Below, piece after piece: positions 54,370-62,865 of a DNA stretch of 64,000 bases (positions are counted from its first letter, which is position 1; each line of letters opens with the position of its first letter). This stretch comes from Salegentibacter salegens (lineage in GTDB: Bacteria; Bacteroidota; Bacteroidia; Flavobacteriales; Flavobacteriaceae): assembly GCF_900142975.1 (NCBI RefSeq), contig NZ_LT670848.1:2294001-2358000 (forward strand), written 5' to 3'. A program made the position numbers and the translations under genes. The notes beneath the pieces are model-generated. The model was not told where the DNA came from. It made no database searches and saw nothing but the letters and a program-made list of their open reading frames with translations.

Positions 54370-54795
54370 ATGAAATTTATAAAATCAGCTTTTACGATTC
54401 TAGCCTTAATCTTTTTAACCTACTCTTGTGGCGTTCAAAACAAGATGAAAACTACTACACCAAGAGATGAAATGCTTATCAGGATTTCTGAAATTAAAAT
54501 AGAAGAGCAGTATCTCGAAGAGTATATAAAAATTTTAAAATATGAAGCTGAAGCTTCTGTTAGGTTAGAACCAGGCGTTATTTCTATCTACCCCATGTTT
54601 CAAAAAGAAAACCCCACCGAGATAAGAATATTAGAAATATATGCAGATAACGAAGCCTACAAAGCCCATCTAGAAACACCACATTTCAAAGAATATAAAT
54701 CTTCAACACTTAATATGGTAGAATCCTTAAAGCTTATAGATATGGAAGCAATCGACGGTGAAACCATGTCAAAGATTTTTAAAAAGCTTGAATAA
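54370..54795 (+). CDS. Lipoprotein with antibiotic-biosynthesis-monooxygenase (ABM) domain
   Basis: A lipoprotein signal (ILALIFLTYSCG) precedes about 110 residues of ferredoxin-like ABM fold: RISEIKIEEQYLEEYIKILKYEAEASVRLEPGVISIYPM, seen by its EASVRLEPGVISIYPM strand-turn and the later YADNEAYKAHLETPHFKEY. YgiN-type proteins of this fold oxidise quinols, but others have no known reaction. Export as a lipoprotein is unusual for the fold and suggests an envelope role. Confidence 0.8.
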   Translation: MKFIKSAFTILALIFLTYSCGVQNKMKTTTPRDEMLIRISEIKIEEQYLEEYIKILKYEAEASVRLEPGVISIYPMFQKENPTEIRILEIYADNEAYKAHLETPHFKEYKSSTLNMVESLKLIDMEAIDGETMSKIFKKLE

Positions 54796-54857
54796 TTAAA
54801 ATCAAGCAATTTACCTCAAAGCATTTAAATCTCTGTTACCGAGTTTAAGCAAAGGCC

Positions 54858-55325
54858 TTAATCTCCCCAATTATTACTTTTTAAACGCACCGCTGCCCTA
54901 AGCACATCACTCTGACTAATTTGCCCTATAAGTTTGCCGTGTTCAACAATTGGAAAACGCCTAAACCGCTTTTCAATAAAGAGTTTTGCGGCATCCATAA
55001 CATTCATATTTCCGTCTATGGTTTCCACATTACAAGTCATTCGCTTACCAATAGTAGTATCTTCTAAGGGCATATTGTAATACTGGCTGTCTGAAATTTG
55101 TTTCATACAATCTCCTTCAGAAATAAGACCTACCAACTTATTATTTTCATCTACAACACACCCACCAGATATTTTATGTTTAGTTAGCTTTTCAGCAACA
55201 TCCAAAATATTTTCGTGCTCTTTAAAAGTAACCAGTGAGGTACTCATATAATCTCTAACCAACATGGGTGCGCTCTTCGGCTTCTCCGGTTCCGCCCTTT
55301 TTCCCTGAAAACTCTTAATACCCAT
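54858..55325 (-). CDS. Two-CBS-domain protein
   Basis: The 155-residue protein consists of a short basic N-terminus and two CBS domains: VRDYMSTSLVTFKEHENILDVAEKL, represented by its MSTSLVTFKEHENIL part, and MTCNVETIDGNMNVMDAAKLF. CBS pairs bind adenine nucleotides and regulate partners. There is no catalytic domain. The gene lies between convergent plus-strand genes, alone on the minus strand. The target is unknown. Confidence 0.85.
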   Translation of the reverse strand: MGIKSFQGKRAEPEKPKSAPMLVRDYMSTSLVTFKEHENILDVAEKLTKHKISGGCVVDENNKLVGLISEGDCMKQISDSQYYNMPLEDTTIGKRMTCNVETIDGNMNVMDAAKLFIEKRFRRFPIVEHGKLIGQISQSDVLRAAVRLKSNNWGD

Positions 55326-55460
55326 AACTTAATTTTTTGATTACTAATAACTTAAATATAGGTAAAATTTAATTATTCTGAAAGCCTGCTTTCCTGTATT
55401 ACTATTCCTTAAAATCTTAAGTATCTTTAAATCCTGTAACCCTTTTGTTTTTTCTGAATT

Positions 55461-57776
55461 ATGCTGAAAAATATACCTCGCTTTTTCTCTTTCATTTTTA
55501 TTGCTATTGCTGTTTGGTTTAGCCTTTACAGCAGTCAACCAAAAAATATTGAAGCTGAAGATGCGCCTGAAACTACTTTTTCTACCCAACGCGCCTTTAA
55601 ACACGTTGAAGCAATTGCACAAAAACCCCATTATGTAGGGACTGAAGCGCATAGCAGAGTTAGAAATTATATTGTTGGCGAGTTGCAGAAAATGGGCTTA
55701 CAAGCACAAACTCACGAAGATTACAGCCTTACTAAAAACGGAAACCTGGTTCGTCCCCAAAATATCCTGGCGCGTTTAGAAGGTAACGGAAATGGTGAAG
55801 CCCTTGTAATTATGACGCATTACGACAGCAATCCGCATTCTTCTCCCGGCGCCAGTGATGCCGGCAGCGGCGTGGGAACAATTTTGGAAGGAATTCGCAC
55901 ATTTTTAGCTGAAAATAAAAAGCACAAAAATGATATTATCATTCTATTTACCGATGCTGAAGAACTCGGTTTAAATGGCGCCGAACTTTTTATAAAAGAC
56001 CATCCCTGGGCAAAAGATGCTAAACTGGCGCTTAACTTCGAAGCCCGCGGCAGCGATGGCGATTCTTTTATGTTTTTGGAAACAAATTCTGGAAATGCCG
56101 GACTTATAAATTCCTTTAAAAAAGCAAATCCTGAATTCCCAGTTACAAATTCGCTCGTTTATAGCGTTTATAAAATGCTGCCCAACGATACCGATCTTAC
56201 TGTTCTTAGAGAGCAGGGTGATATTCCGGGTTATAATTTTGCGTTTATAGACGATCATTTTGATTATCACACTGCGACTGATACTCCCGAAAATTTAGAT
56301 AAAAAAACTCTCGCACACCAGGGCAGTTATTTAATGCCATTACTTGACTATTTTAAAGATGCAGAATTAAGTGAAGTTAAAGCCGAAGAAGAAGTTTTAT
56401 TTTTCAATATTCCTGGCGGCGAAATAATTAGTTATCCGTTTTCCTGGATTTTCCCAATGCTTATCGTAGCTCTTATCTTGTTTTTTATAATTATAGGCTA
56501 CGGATTTTCACAAAACCGACTTCAGCTTAAACCAATTTTAAAAAGTATTATTCCGTTTGTAGTGAGTTTAGCCTTTTCCGGCTTATTGGTTTTTCTGCTT
56601 TGGAAATTTCTCCTTTTCAGCTACGCCGAATATTCTGAAATGGAACACGGCTTCACCTATAACGGCTACTATTATATCACAGCCTTTATTTCGCTGAGTT
56701 TATTAATTGCTTTTTTTTCTTATTATCGTTTTCGGCATATAGAAAATAAAGCCAACCTCTTCGTGGTACCTTTATTTTTCTGGTTGCTGCTTTGCACCTT
56801 GCTCGCATTCTTTTTAAAAGGTGCGGCCTATTTTATTATTCCGGCATTCTTTGCGCTACTGCAACTTTTTGTGATGATGAGACAGGAAAATCCAAATACC
56901 TTACTAATGGCTTTCTTAAGCCTTCCTGCGGTATTCATTCTAGTGCCGTTTATAAAGATGTTCCCGGTAGCCTTGGGCTTGAAAATATTGTTTGTCTCAG
57001 CTTTACTTACCGTTTTATTATTTCAACTGCTGTTACCCGTTTTCGCCTATTTCAGAAGTAATAAAAAAATTGCAGTCTTCTTCTTTTTAATTTTCAATAT
57101 TCTTCTGATTGTAGCTCATTTTAAAGCTGATTTTACCGAAGAGCATCCCAAGCCAAATTCTCTGGTTTATTTAGCCGATGCTGATAATAATACTACTAAC
57201 TGGTATTCTTACGATAAAATGCCAGACGAATGGACTGAAAAATACTTTGGTAAAGAACCGCTTATTGCTCCGGCAGAAATCAATACGCTTAGCAGTAAAT
57301 ATGGATCACAATTTACCTGGAAAACCAATGCGCCTGAAATTGATCTGGAAGAACCTTCCATTATTTGGAAAAAAACAGATTCTTCTGAAACTATAAATTC
57401 TTATCTCCTAAAGATTGCACCCAATAGAAACATTAACCGTATAGAACTTTTTGCCGACCGGGGAACCGATTTTGAAACTTTTAAAGTCAATAATAAAATT
57501 GCCGATAGCCTTTATCTGGGTCAGAATAAATTCCATATCCATACCCGCCGCTGGCACGAACGCCTGCTAACTTACCACGTTTCCAGTCGGGATACGTTAA
57601 GATTGGAATTTAGTTTAAAAAAGGATAAAAAACCGGAATTTACACTTTATGAATCCAGCTATGATTTATTAGAAAACGAAGCTTTAAATGTACCGCCAAG
57701 ACCAAATACGATGATGCCGCGGCCTTTTGTACTCAACGACGCAGTAATATTTAAGAAAACCATAAGCCCAGAGTAG
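55461..57776 (+). CDS. Membrane-anchored M28-family metallopeptidase
   Basis: The 771-residue protein has an N-terminal membrane helix, then a periplasmic M28 zinc aminopeptidase domain with His 120 (MTHYDSNPHSS), Asp 133 (GASDAGSG), Glu 167/168 (TDAEELGLNGAELF) and a late His in DDHFDYHTATDTP. From about residue 315 there are eight or more membrane helices, and a C-terminal periplasmic domain follows. This layout matches the eukaryote-like multi-pass M28 peptidases (ERMP1-type) also seen in Bacteroidota. It probably trims peptides in the periplasm. Confidence 0.9.
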   Translation: MLKNIPRFFSFIFIAIAVWFSLYSSQPKNIEAEDAPETTFSTQRAFKHVEAIAQKPHYVGTEAHSRVRNYIVGELQKMGLQAQTHEDYSLTKNGNLVRPQNILARLEGNGNGEALVIMTHYDSNPHSSPGASDAGSGVGTILEGIRTFLAENKKHKNDIIILFTDAEELGLNGAELFIKDHPWAKDAKLALNFEARGSDGDSFMFLETNSGNAGLINSFKKANPEFPVTNSLVYSVYKMLPNDTDLTVLREQGDIPGYNFAFIDDHFDYHTATDTPENLDKKTLAHQGSYLMPLLDYFKDAELSEVKAEEEVLFFNIPGGEIISYPFSWIFPMLIVALILFFIIIGYGFSQNRLQLKPILKSIIPFVVSLAFSGLLVFLLWKFLLFSYAEYSEMEHGFTYNGYYYITAFISLSLLIAFFSYYRFRHIENKANLFVVPLFFWLLLCTLLAFFLKGAAYFIIPAFFALLQLFVMMRQENPNTLLMAFLSLPAVFILVPFIKMFPVALGLKILFVSALLTVLLFQLLLPVFAYFRSNKKIAVFFFLIFNILLIVAHFKADFTEEHPKPNSLVYLADADNNTTNWYSYDKMPDEWTEKYFGKEPLIAPAEINTLSSKYGSQFTWKTNAPEIDLEEPSIIWKKTDSSETINSYLLKIAPNRNINRIELFADRGTDFETFKVNNKIADSLYLGQNKFHIHTRRWHERLLTYHVSSRDTLRLEFSLKKDKKPEFTLYESSYDLLENEALNVPPRPNTMMPRPFVLNDAVIFKKTISPE

Positions 57777-57807
57777 GTTTTGGTTTTGTAGCTTTGAGCT
57801 TATTGGT

Positions 57808-57887
57808 CGTCAAGCTGAATTTATTTCAGCTTCTAACATGATATTAATTTTAATCAAATTAGATCCTGAAATAAATTCAGGATGACG
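57808..57887. repeat. Composite palindromic repeat, CGTCA...TGACG family, copy 3
   Basis: The left arm (57808-57834) starts CGTCAAGCTGAATTTATTTC and ends in AGCTTC, folding on AAGCTGAA/TTCAGCTT. The right arm (57862-57887) starts GATCCTGAAATAAATTC and ends GGATGACG. The right arm, inverted, matches the left with changes that keep each hairpin paired (AAGC/GCTT against ATCC/GGAT). Confidence 0.8.
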
Positions 57888-57927
57888 TTCTATAAAGCTT
57901 CTTAGACACTTTCATATAAGAGTAATT

Positions 57928-58728
57928 ATGAACATATCAATATTAGGAACAGGCTGGCTGGGATTGCCGCTGGCAAAAAAACTGCAGGAAGAGCATACCG
58001 TAAAGGGCTCTGTGACCAGCCAGGAAAAAATGCAGGAATTGCGTGATGCTGAAATTACTCCCTATCAAATTAAAATTTTTACTGAAGGCGTTCAGGGCGA
58101 TCTAACTTCGTTTCTGGCGCATTCTGAAATACTAATCATTGATATTCCCCCGGGTTTACGTAGCGATCCTGAGGCAGATTTTGTAGGTAAGATAGGCCGG
58201 ATTAAAGATTATATAGAAAAATCTCCGGTAGAAAAAGTGATTTTTGTGAGTTCTACTTCAGTCTATAAAGACGAAGAAAACTTCCCTGAATACACCGAAG
58301 AAAACGAAGCTAACGGAACTTCTGAAGCCGCTAAACAACTTATTTCTTCAGAAAAAATGCTGTTAAAAAATGAACATTTTCAAACCACAGTTATCCGATT
58401 CGGTGGATTAATTGGTCCCGGGAGACATCCCGTAAATCACCTCGCCAACAAAACGGGGATTAAAAATCCGAAAGCCCCGGTAAACTTGATTCAGCAGGAA
58501 GATTGTATAGAAATTATAAACCAGATCATTAAAAAAGAAGCCTGGGGAAAAACTTTCAATGCTGTTTATCCTAAACATCCCAGTAAAGAAGATTATTACA
58601 CCAAAACTGCTAAAGAAAAGAACTTAAATATTCCCGAATTTGATCCAAATAGTGTTTCTAAAGGGAAGAAGATAAATTCGGTAAATTTAAAAGAGGTTTT
58701 AGGGTTTGAGTTTAAGGAAGCTATTTAA
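57928..58728 (+). CDS. NAD(P)-binding SDR-like protein (YeeZ type)
   Basis: The 266-residue product has an N-terminal Rossmann motif, ILGTGWLGLPLA, and the extended-SDR blocks LIIDIPPG, KVIFVSSTSVYKD and VIRFGGLIGPGRHPVNH. The usual YxxxK catalytic pair is not clear, and in YeeZ-like proteins it is generally altered. The family binds NAD(P), but the reaction is not established. The gene lies between two copies of palindromic repeats. Confidence 0.82.
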   Translation: MNISILGTGWLGLPLAKKLQEEHTVKGSVTSQEKMQELRDAEITPYQIKIFTEGVQGDLTSFLAHSEILIIDIPPGLRSDPEADFVGKIGRIKDYIEKSPVEKVIFVSSTSVYKDEENFPEYTEENEANGTSEAAKQLISSEKMLLKNEHFQTTVIRFGGLIGPGRHPVNHLANKTGIKNPKAPVNLIQQEDCIEIINQIIKKEAWGKTFNAVYPKHPSKEDYYTKTAKEKNLNIPEFDPNSVSKGKKINSVNLKEVLGFEFKEAI

Positions 58729-58735
58729 CGGCTTA

Positions 58736-58761
58736 GATTCCGAAACAAGTTCGGAATGACG
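58736..58761. repeat. Half palindromic repeat, CGTCA...TGACG family
   Basis: GATTCCGAAACAAGTTCGG and ATGACG make one arm only, folded around TTCCGAA/TTCGGAA. No partner arm is present. The CTCACAGG hairpin follows 11 bases later. Confidence 0.6.
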
Positions 58762-58772
58762 TAAATAAGAAA

Positions 58773-58803
58773 GACCTCACAGGTTTTAAAAACCTGTGAG
58801 GTC
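58773..58803. repeat. CTCACAGG hairpin repeat, copy 3
   Basis: GACCTCACAGGTTTT and AAAACCTGTGAGGTC form a perfect stem of at least 14 bases. The same stem occurs at 2164 and 41003. No T run follows, so it is not a clear terminator here. Confidence 0.7.
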
Positions 58804-58817
58804 TGATATATCAAAAG

Positions 58818-58899
58818 CTCCTTCCCTTTCTAAGGGAAGGTGGCATTTCGAAGGAATGACGGAAGGGTTCAACCACCCCGGCCTTTCGGCCACCCTCCT
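58818..58899. repeat. Complex hairpin repeat downstream of mfd
   Basis: CCTTCCCTT/AAGGGAAGG (58820-58840) is a perfect nine-base stem. A second small stem, GGCC/GGCC, lies at 58880-58891. The ends CTCCTTCCC and CCACCCTCCTT are partly complementary to the internal AAGGGAAGGTGG. It ends 19 bases before the mfd stop codon on the minus strand and may end mfd transcription. No T run is present. Confidence 0.45.
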
Positions 58900-58917
58900 T
58901 AAAAAGAATGGGAACAT

Positions 58918-61900
58918 TTAAGCAGTCTTTTCTACTTCTTCTTCCTTCACCCTAAAATCCAAAGGCTCTAAAACTTTTAAAGCACTTTCTATAGAGGTAA
59001 TCTTTTCAAAAGTTAAGAGCAAACGTAAACCGTTTCGGGTTTTCTTCTCTTTCATTGTACATTTATGCTTATGCGTTTGCACATATTGCAGCACTTTGGT
59101 AAACGTATTGGTTTGGTAAAACCTGGATTGCTGATCGGATATAAAATAACCTATCAATTTTCCTTGTTTAAGGATAATTTTTTCCAAACCTATACTCGCC
59201 GCGATCCATTTTATTCTCACACTATTAAGTAAATCTACCGCTTGGATTGGTAATTCCCCAAAGCGATCTACAAGTTCAGCCTCGAATTTTTTCAAGTCTT
59301 CTTCCGAAGTTATTTTGTTTAACTGCGTATATAAATTTAGCCTTTCGGTAATATTATTTATATAATCATCAGGGAAAAGAATCTCAAAATCGGTATCGAT
59401 TTGCGCATCTTTTACAAAAGTTTTATCCTCTATATTTTCAGATTCGCTGTACAATTCCTGGAATTCGTTTTCTTTTAATTCCTCAATCGCTTCATTCAGG
59501 ATTTTTTGATAAGTATCAAAGCCAATTTCATTGATAAATCCGCTTTGTTCGCCGCCCAATAAATCACCGGCGCCACGAATTTCTAAATCTTTCATCGCGA
59601 TATTTATTCCGCTTCCCAATTCAGAAAATTGCTCTAAAGCGCTAATTCTCTTACGCGCATCTTCGGTCATTACCGAATACGGCGGCGTAATAAAGTAACA
59701 GAATGCTTTTTTATTGCTTCGGCCTACCCTACCCCGCATTTGGTGCAAATCTGAAACCCCAAAATTGTTCGCGTTATTGATAAAAATAGTGTTCGCGTTG
59801 GTGACATCGAGTCCGCTTTCCACGATTGTAGTAGAAACCAAAACGTCAAACTCGCCATTGATAAAACTCAGCATCAATCTTTCCAGTTTCTTTCCTTCCA
59901 TCTGGCCGTGACCCACGCCTATCTTTGCATCAGGCACTACGCGCTGAATCATCCCCGCGACTTCTTTAATATTTTCAATTCTATTATGAATAAAGAAAAC
60001 CTGCCCGCCACGCTGAATTTCATAAGAAACCGCATCCCGAATAGTTTCTTCGGAAAAACGAATTACATTGGTTTCTATTGGATATCTATTTGGTGGCGGT
60101 GTGGTAATGGTAGATAAATCTCGCGCAGCCATTAAACTAAACTGAAGGGTTCGCGGAATTGGTGTGGCTGTAAGCGTAAGCGTATCTACATTTTCTTTTA
60201 TGGTCTTCAGCTTATCTTTTACCGAAACTCCGAATTTCTGTTCTTCATCTACAATTAGTAATCCCAGGTCTTTAAATTTCACCGCTTTATTAACCAGTTG
60301 ATGTGTTCCAATAACGATATCTACTTTTCCGCTTTCAAGATCGGCTAGAGTATCCCGGCGTTCTTTGGTGGTCCTAAACCTATTTAAATAATCTACCGTA
60401 ACCGGAAAATCTTTTAAACGTTCAGTGAAAGTTTCATGATGTTGAAACGCCAAAATAGTGGTAGGCACTAAAATCGCAACCTGCTTGCCGTTATCTACCG
60501 CTTTAAAAGCTGCCCTAATGGCAACCTCGGTTTTTCCAAAACCAACATCACCACAAACCAAGCGATCCATAGGGCGCTCGTTTTCCATATCTTCCTTTAC
60601 CGCCTGGGTCGCGGTGCTTTGATCTGGCGTGTCTTCATACATAAAAGACGCTTCCAGCTCGTGCTGTAAGTAAGAATCCGGCCCAAAGGCAAAACCCTTT
60701 TGCAAGCGACGTTTTGCGTAAAGTTCAATTAAATTATAGGCAATATGCTTAACCCGGGCTTTGGTCTTTTGCTTTAATTTCTTCCAGGCATTGCTGCCCA
60801 ATTTAAAGATCTTGGGCTCTTTGCCATCTTTTCCGTTATATTTTGAAATTTTATGTAGCGAATGAATGCTGAGATATAAAATATCGCGTTCGCCATAAAA
60901 CAGCTTAATGGCCTCCTGTTTTTTGCCTTCTACGTCAATTTTCTGAAGTCCGCCAAATTTCCCTATTCCGTGGTCAATATGCGTCACATAATCACCGACT
61001 TCAAGATTACTAAGTTCTTTAATCGTAATTGCCTGTTTTTTAGCGTAACCATTTTTAAAATGAAATTTATGATAGCGCTCAAAGATCTGGTGATCGGTAT
61101 AACAAATGTTTTTCCCCGCTTCATCTATAAATCCCTGGAATAAAGCCAAAGTAATTGTTTGGTATTTCACTTTACGTTCCTGGTCATCAAAGATATCGTG
61201 GAATCGCTTCGCTTGCTGTTCACTTACGCAGAAAATATAATTAGTATACCCGTTTTCCTGATTTTCAATTAAGTTATCGATCAGTAAATCGAATTGCTTA
61301 TTGAAAGAAGGCTGGGGTTTTGTTTGAAACTCGATAAGTTTAACCCCAGCGTCACCCTCGACTTGATTCGAAGTCTCTTTCGACTTAGATCCCCGATCAA
61401 AAATCGGGGCAGGCTCTGAAACAAGTTCAGGATGACGAAAATAGGATTGATTACTCAGCTCTACAACGGCATATTCTTCCAGCTGACTTTTAATTAACTG
61501 ACCATCACAAAACAACTCTTTTGGTTTGCTGTGTTTTACATCTTCAGAGAGCTTATCAAAAGCTTCTTCTGCCTTGCTAAAAAGTTTATCGGCCTGCGCG
61601 GTAAGCAAGTCCAGGTTTTTAACGAAAACCACCGTTTTATCTGAAATATATTTTAGAAAACTTTCCCGTATTTCATCCAAATGCTTGTTTTCAACATTCG
61701 GCATCACCGAAATTTTCTTCACCTTATCTGTAGAAAGCTGGGTTTCTACATCAAAACTTCTAATGCTATCTACTTCATCGCCAAAGAATTCAATTCTATA
61801 AGGCTCATCATTACTAAAGGAAAATACATCTATAATTCCGCCACGCACTGAGAATTCACCCGGTTCAGTTACAAAATCTACCCGTTTAAATTTATATTCG

Positions 61901-62391
61901 AATAAAACCTCGTTTATAAAATCTATAGAAAGTTCATCTTCAACAGAAATTTTCAACGTGCTTCTATCCAGTTCTTTTCGAGTAACTACTTTTTCAAATA
62001 AAGCGTCGGGATAAGTAACGATTATCGCCGGTTTTTTACGGGAGTTAATTCGGTTTAAAACCTCGGCCCGTAATAATACATTCGCATTATCGGTTTCTTC
62101 AATTTGATAAGGGCGGCGATAACTACCTGGATAGAAAAGCACATTTTTTTCCCCTACCAATTGCTCAAGGTCGTTTAGGTAGTAAGCCGCTTCTTCTTTA
62201 TCGTTAAAAATCAGCAAAAAGGGTTTTTCCGCTTCTTTAAATGCATTGGCTGCAACAAAAGAAAAAGCAGAACCAACAAGGCCTTTTAGTTGAATTTTAG
62301 TACGATTTTTTTCAGAAGAGACAAGGGAATCCCTCAATTCCTGCTGTTGCGGGGATTGTGCAAAGCTTTGGGCGATAATAGTTTTACTCAT
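58918..62391 (-). CDS. mfd: Transcription-repair coupling factor Mfd with an inserted repeat-derived peptide
   Basis: The 1157-residue product removes stalled RNA polymerase and recruits UvrA for repair of the transcribed strand. The helicase half has Walker A CGDVGFGKTEVA near residue 615, the DEEQ box (VDEEQKFGV) and GRVGRSNKKAFCYF. The UvrB-like N-terminal domain and RNA-polymerase-interacting domain (GDYVTHIDHGIGKFGG) are present. Residues 319-347 (RHPELVSEPAPIF... to ...VEGDAG) coincide with a palindromic repeat at 61350-61437 and sit in a linker. The ATG at 62391 is chosen because a promoter ends six bases upstream. An earlier ATG at 62427 would lie within that promoter. Confidence 0.94.
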   Translation of the reverse strand: MSKTIIAQSFAQSPQQQELRDSLVSSEKNRTKIQLKGLVGSAFSFVAANAFKEAEKPFLLIFNDKEEAAYYLNDLEQLVGEKNVLFYPGSYRRPYQIEETDNANVLLRAEVLNRINSRKKPAIIVTYPDALFEKVVTRKELDRSTLKISVEDELSIDFINEVLFEYKFKRVDFVTEPGEFSVRGGIIDVFSFSNDEPYRIEFFGDEVDSIRSFDVETQLSTDKVKKISVMPNVENKHLDEIRESFLKYISDKTVVFVKNLDLLTAQADKLFSKAEEAFDKLSEDVKHSKPKELFCDGQLIKSQLEEYAVVELSNQSYFRHPELVSEPAPIFDRGSKSKETSNQVEGDAGVKLIEFQTKPQPSFNKQFDLLIDNLIENQENGYTNYIFCVSEQQAKRFHDIFDDQERKVKYQTITLALFQGFIDEAGKNICYTDHQIFERYHKFHFKNGYAKKQAITIKELSNLEVGDYVTHIDHGIGKFGGLQKIDVEGKKQEAIKLFYGERDILYLSIHSLHKISKYNGKDGKEPKIFKLGSNAWKKLKQKTKARVKHIAYNLIELYAKRRLQKGFAFGPDSYLQHELEASFMYEDTPDQSTATQAVKEDMENERPMDRLVCGDVGFGKTEVAIRAAFKAVDNGKQVAILVPTTILAFQHHETFTERLKDFPVTVDYLNRFRTTKERRDTLADLESGKVDIVIGTHQLVNKAVKFKDLGLLIVDEEQKFGVSVKDKLKTIKENVDTLTLTATPIPRTLQFSLMAARDLSTITTPPPNRYPIETNVIRFSEETIRDAVSYEIQRGGQVFFIHNRIENIKEVAGMIQRVVPDAKIGVGHGQMEGKKLERLMLSFINGEFDVLVSTTIVESGLDVTNANTIFINNANNFGVSDLHQMRGRVGRSNKKAFCYFITPPYSVMTEDARKRISALEQFSELGSGINIAMKDLEIRGAGDLLGGEQSGFINEIGFDTYQKILNEAIEELKENEFQELYSESENIEDKTFVKDAQIDTDFEILFPDDYINNITERLNLYTQLNKITSEEDLKKFEAELVDRFGELPIQAVDLLNSVRIKWIAASIGLEKIILKQGKLIGYFISDQQSRFYQTNTFTKVLQYVQTHKHKCTMKEKKTRNGLRLLLTFEKITSIESALKVLEPLDFRVKEEEVEKTA
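61350..61437. repeat. CGTCA...TGACG palindromic repeat inserted in frame in mfd
   Basis: The element begins CGTCACCCTCGACTTG and ends CAAGTTCAGGATGACG, with the inner hairpin CCCCGAT/ATCGGGG at 61391-61409. Read on the minus strand in the mfd frame it gives RHPELVSEPAPIFDRG and continues without a stop. The right arm is nearly identical to that of copy 1 at 2296-2318. The frame is open on both sides. Confidence 0.85.
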
Positions 62392-62396
62392 TGGCG

Positions 62397-62427
62397 CAAA
62401 GATAATTGCAGAAATATTGTCCCGCAA
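62397..62427 (-). promoter_or_regulatory. Predicted promoter of mfd
   Basis: On the minus strand, TTG (62427-62425) and TATCTTTG (62404-62397) are 20 bases apart, a full match to the flavobacterial pattern. It ends six bases before the chosen ATG, so the message may have almost no leader. Confidence 0.55.
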
Positions 62428-62529
62428 CCCCTCAACATTTTTTTAACGTTAGTTGATTTATACTTTTTTCTTTGCGGGATATTTCCAAGAATTAAATAGG
62501 GGATAAATTAGCACCTGACTCAAAATTTA

Positions 62530-62546
62530 TTCATTACTGAAATGAA
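62530..62546. promoter_or_regulatory. Possible operator before the toxin-antitoxin pair
   Basis: TTCATT and AATGAA are perfect six-base arms with a five-base spacer, 31 bases before the antitoxin ATG. Autoregulatory operators are usual for such pairs. The site is short, so chance is possible. Confidence 0.3.
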
Positions 62547-62576
62547 AAATAATGCTTAGCTTTACGAAAAGAGGAA

Positions 62577-62792
62577 ATGGAAACTTTTCAAATTGACATA
62601 TTAAATCCAAAAGCCAAGAAACTACTTAAAGATTTGGCCGATCTTAATTTGATAAAAATTAAGCCTTCGCAAAAAACCGATTTCTCTACTCTTCTTACTA
62701 AACTAAGATCTAAATCGACCGAAAAATTAAGTCTGGAAGACATAACTAAAGAGGTAGAAGCCTTGAGAAGATCACGCTATGAAAGCCCATAA
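62577..62792 (+). CDS. Putative antitoxin of a PIN toxin-antitoxin pair
   Basis: The 71-residue protein is charged and helical (LNPKAKKLLKDLADLNLIKIKPSQ, then LSLEDITKEVEALRRSRYES). The C-terminal EVEALRRSRY pattern, a helical tail, is common in antitoxins that wrap PIN toxins. A purine-rich GAGGAA lies just before the ATG. The PIN gene begins 74 bases downstream, a larger gap than in most pairs. Its identity rests mainly on context. Confidence 0.65.
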   Translation: METFQIDILNPKAKKLLKDLADLNLIKIKPSQKTDFSTLLTKLRSKSTEKLSLEDITKEVEALRRSRYESP

Positions 62793-62865
62793 TGGGCATT
62801 TAAAAAGAATGGCAATACCAACTAACATAAAAAACCATATCAATGGTTTATGAATTTATGCATAG

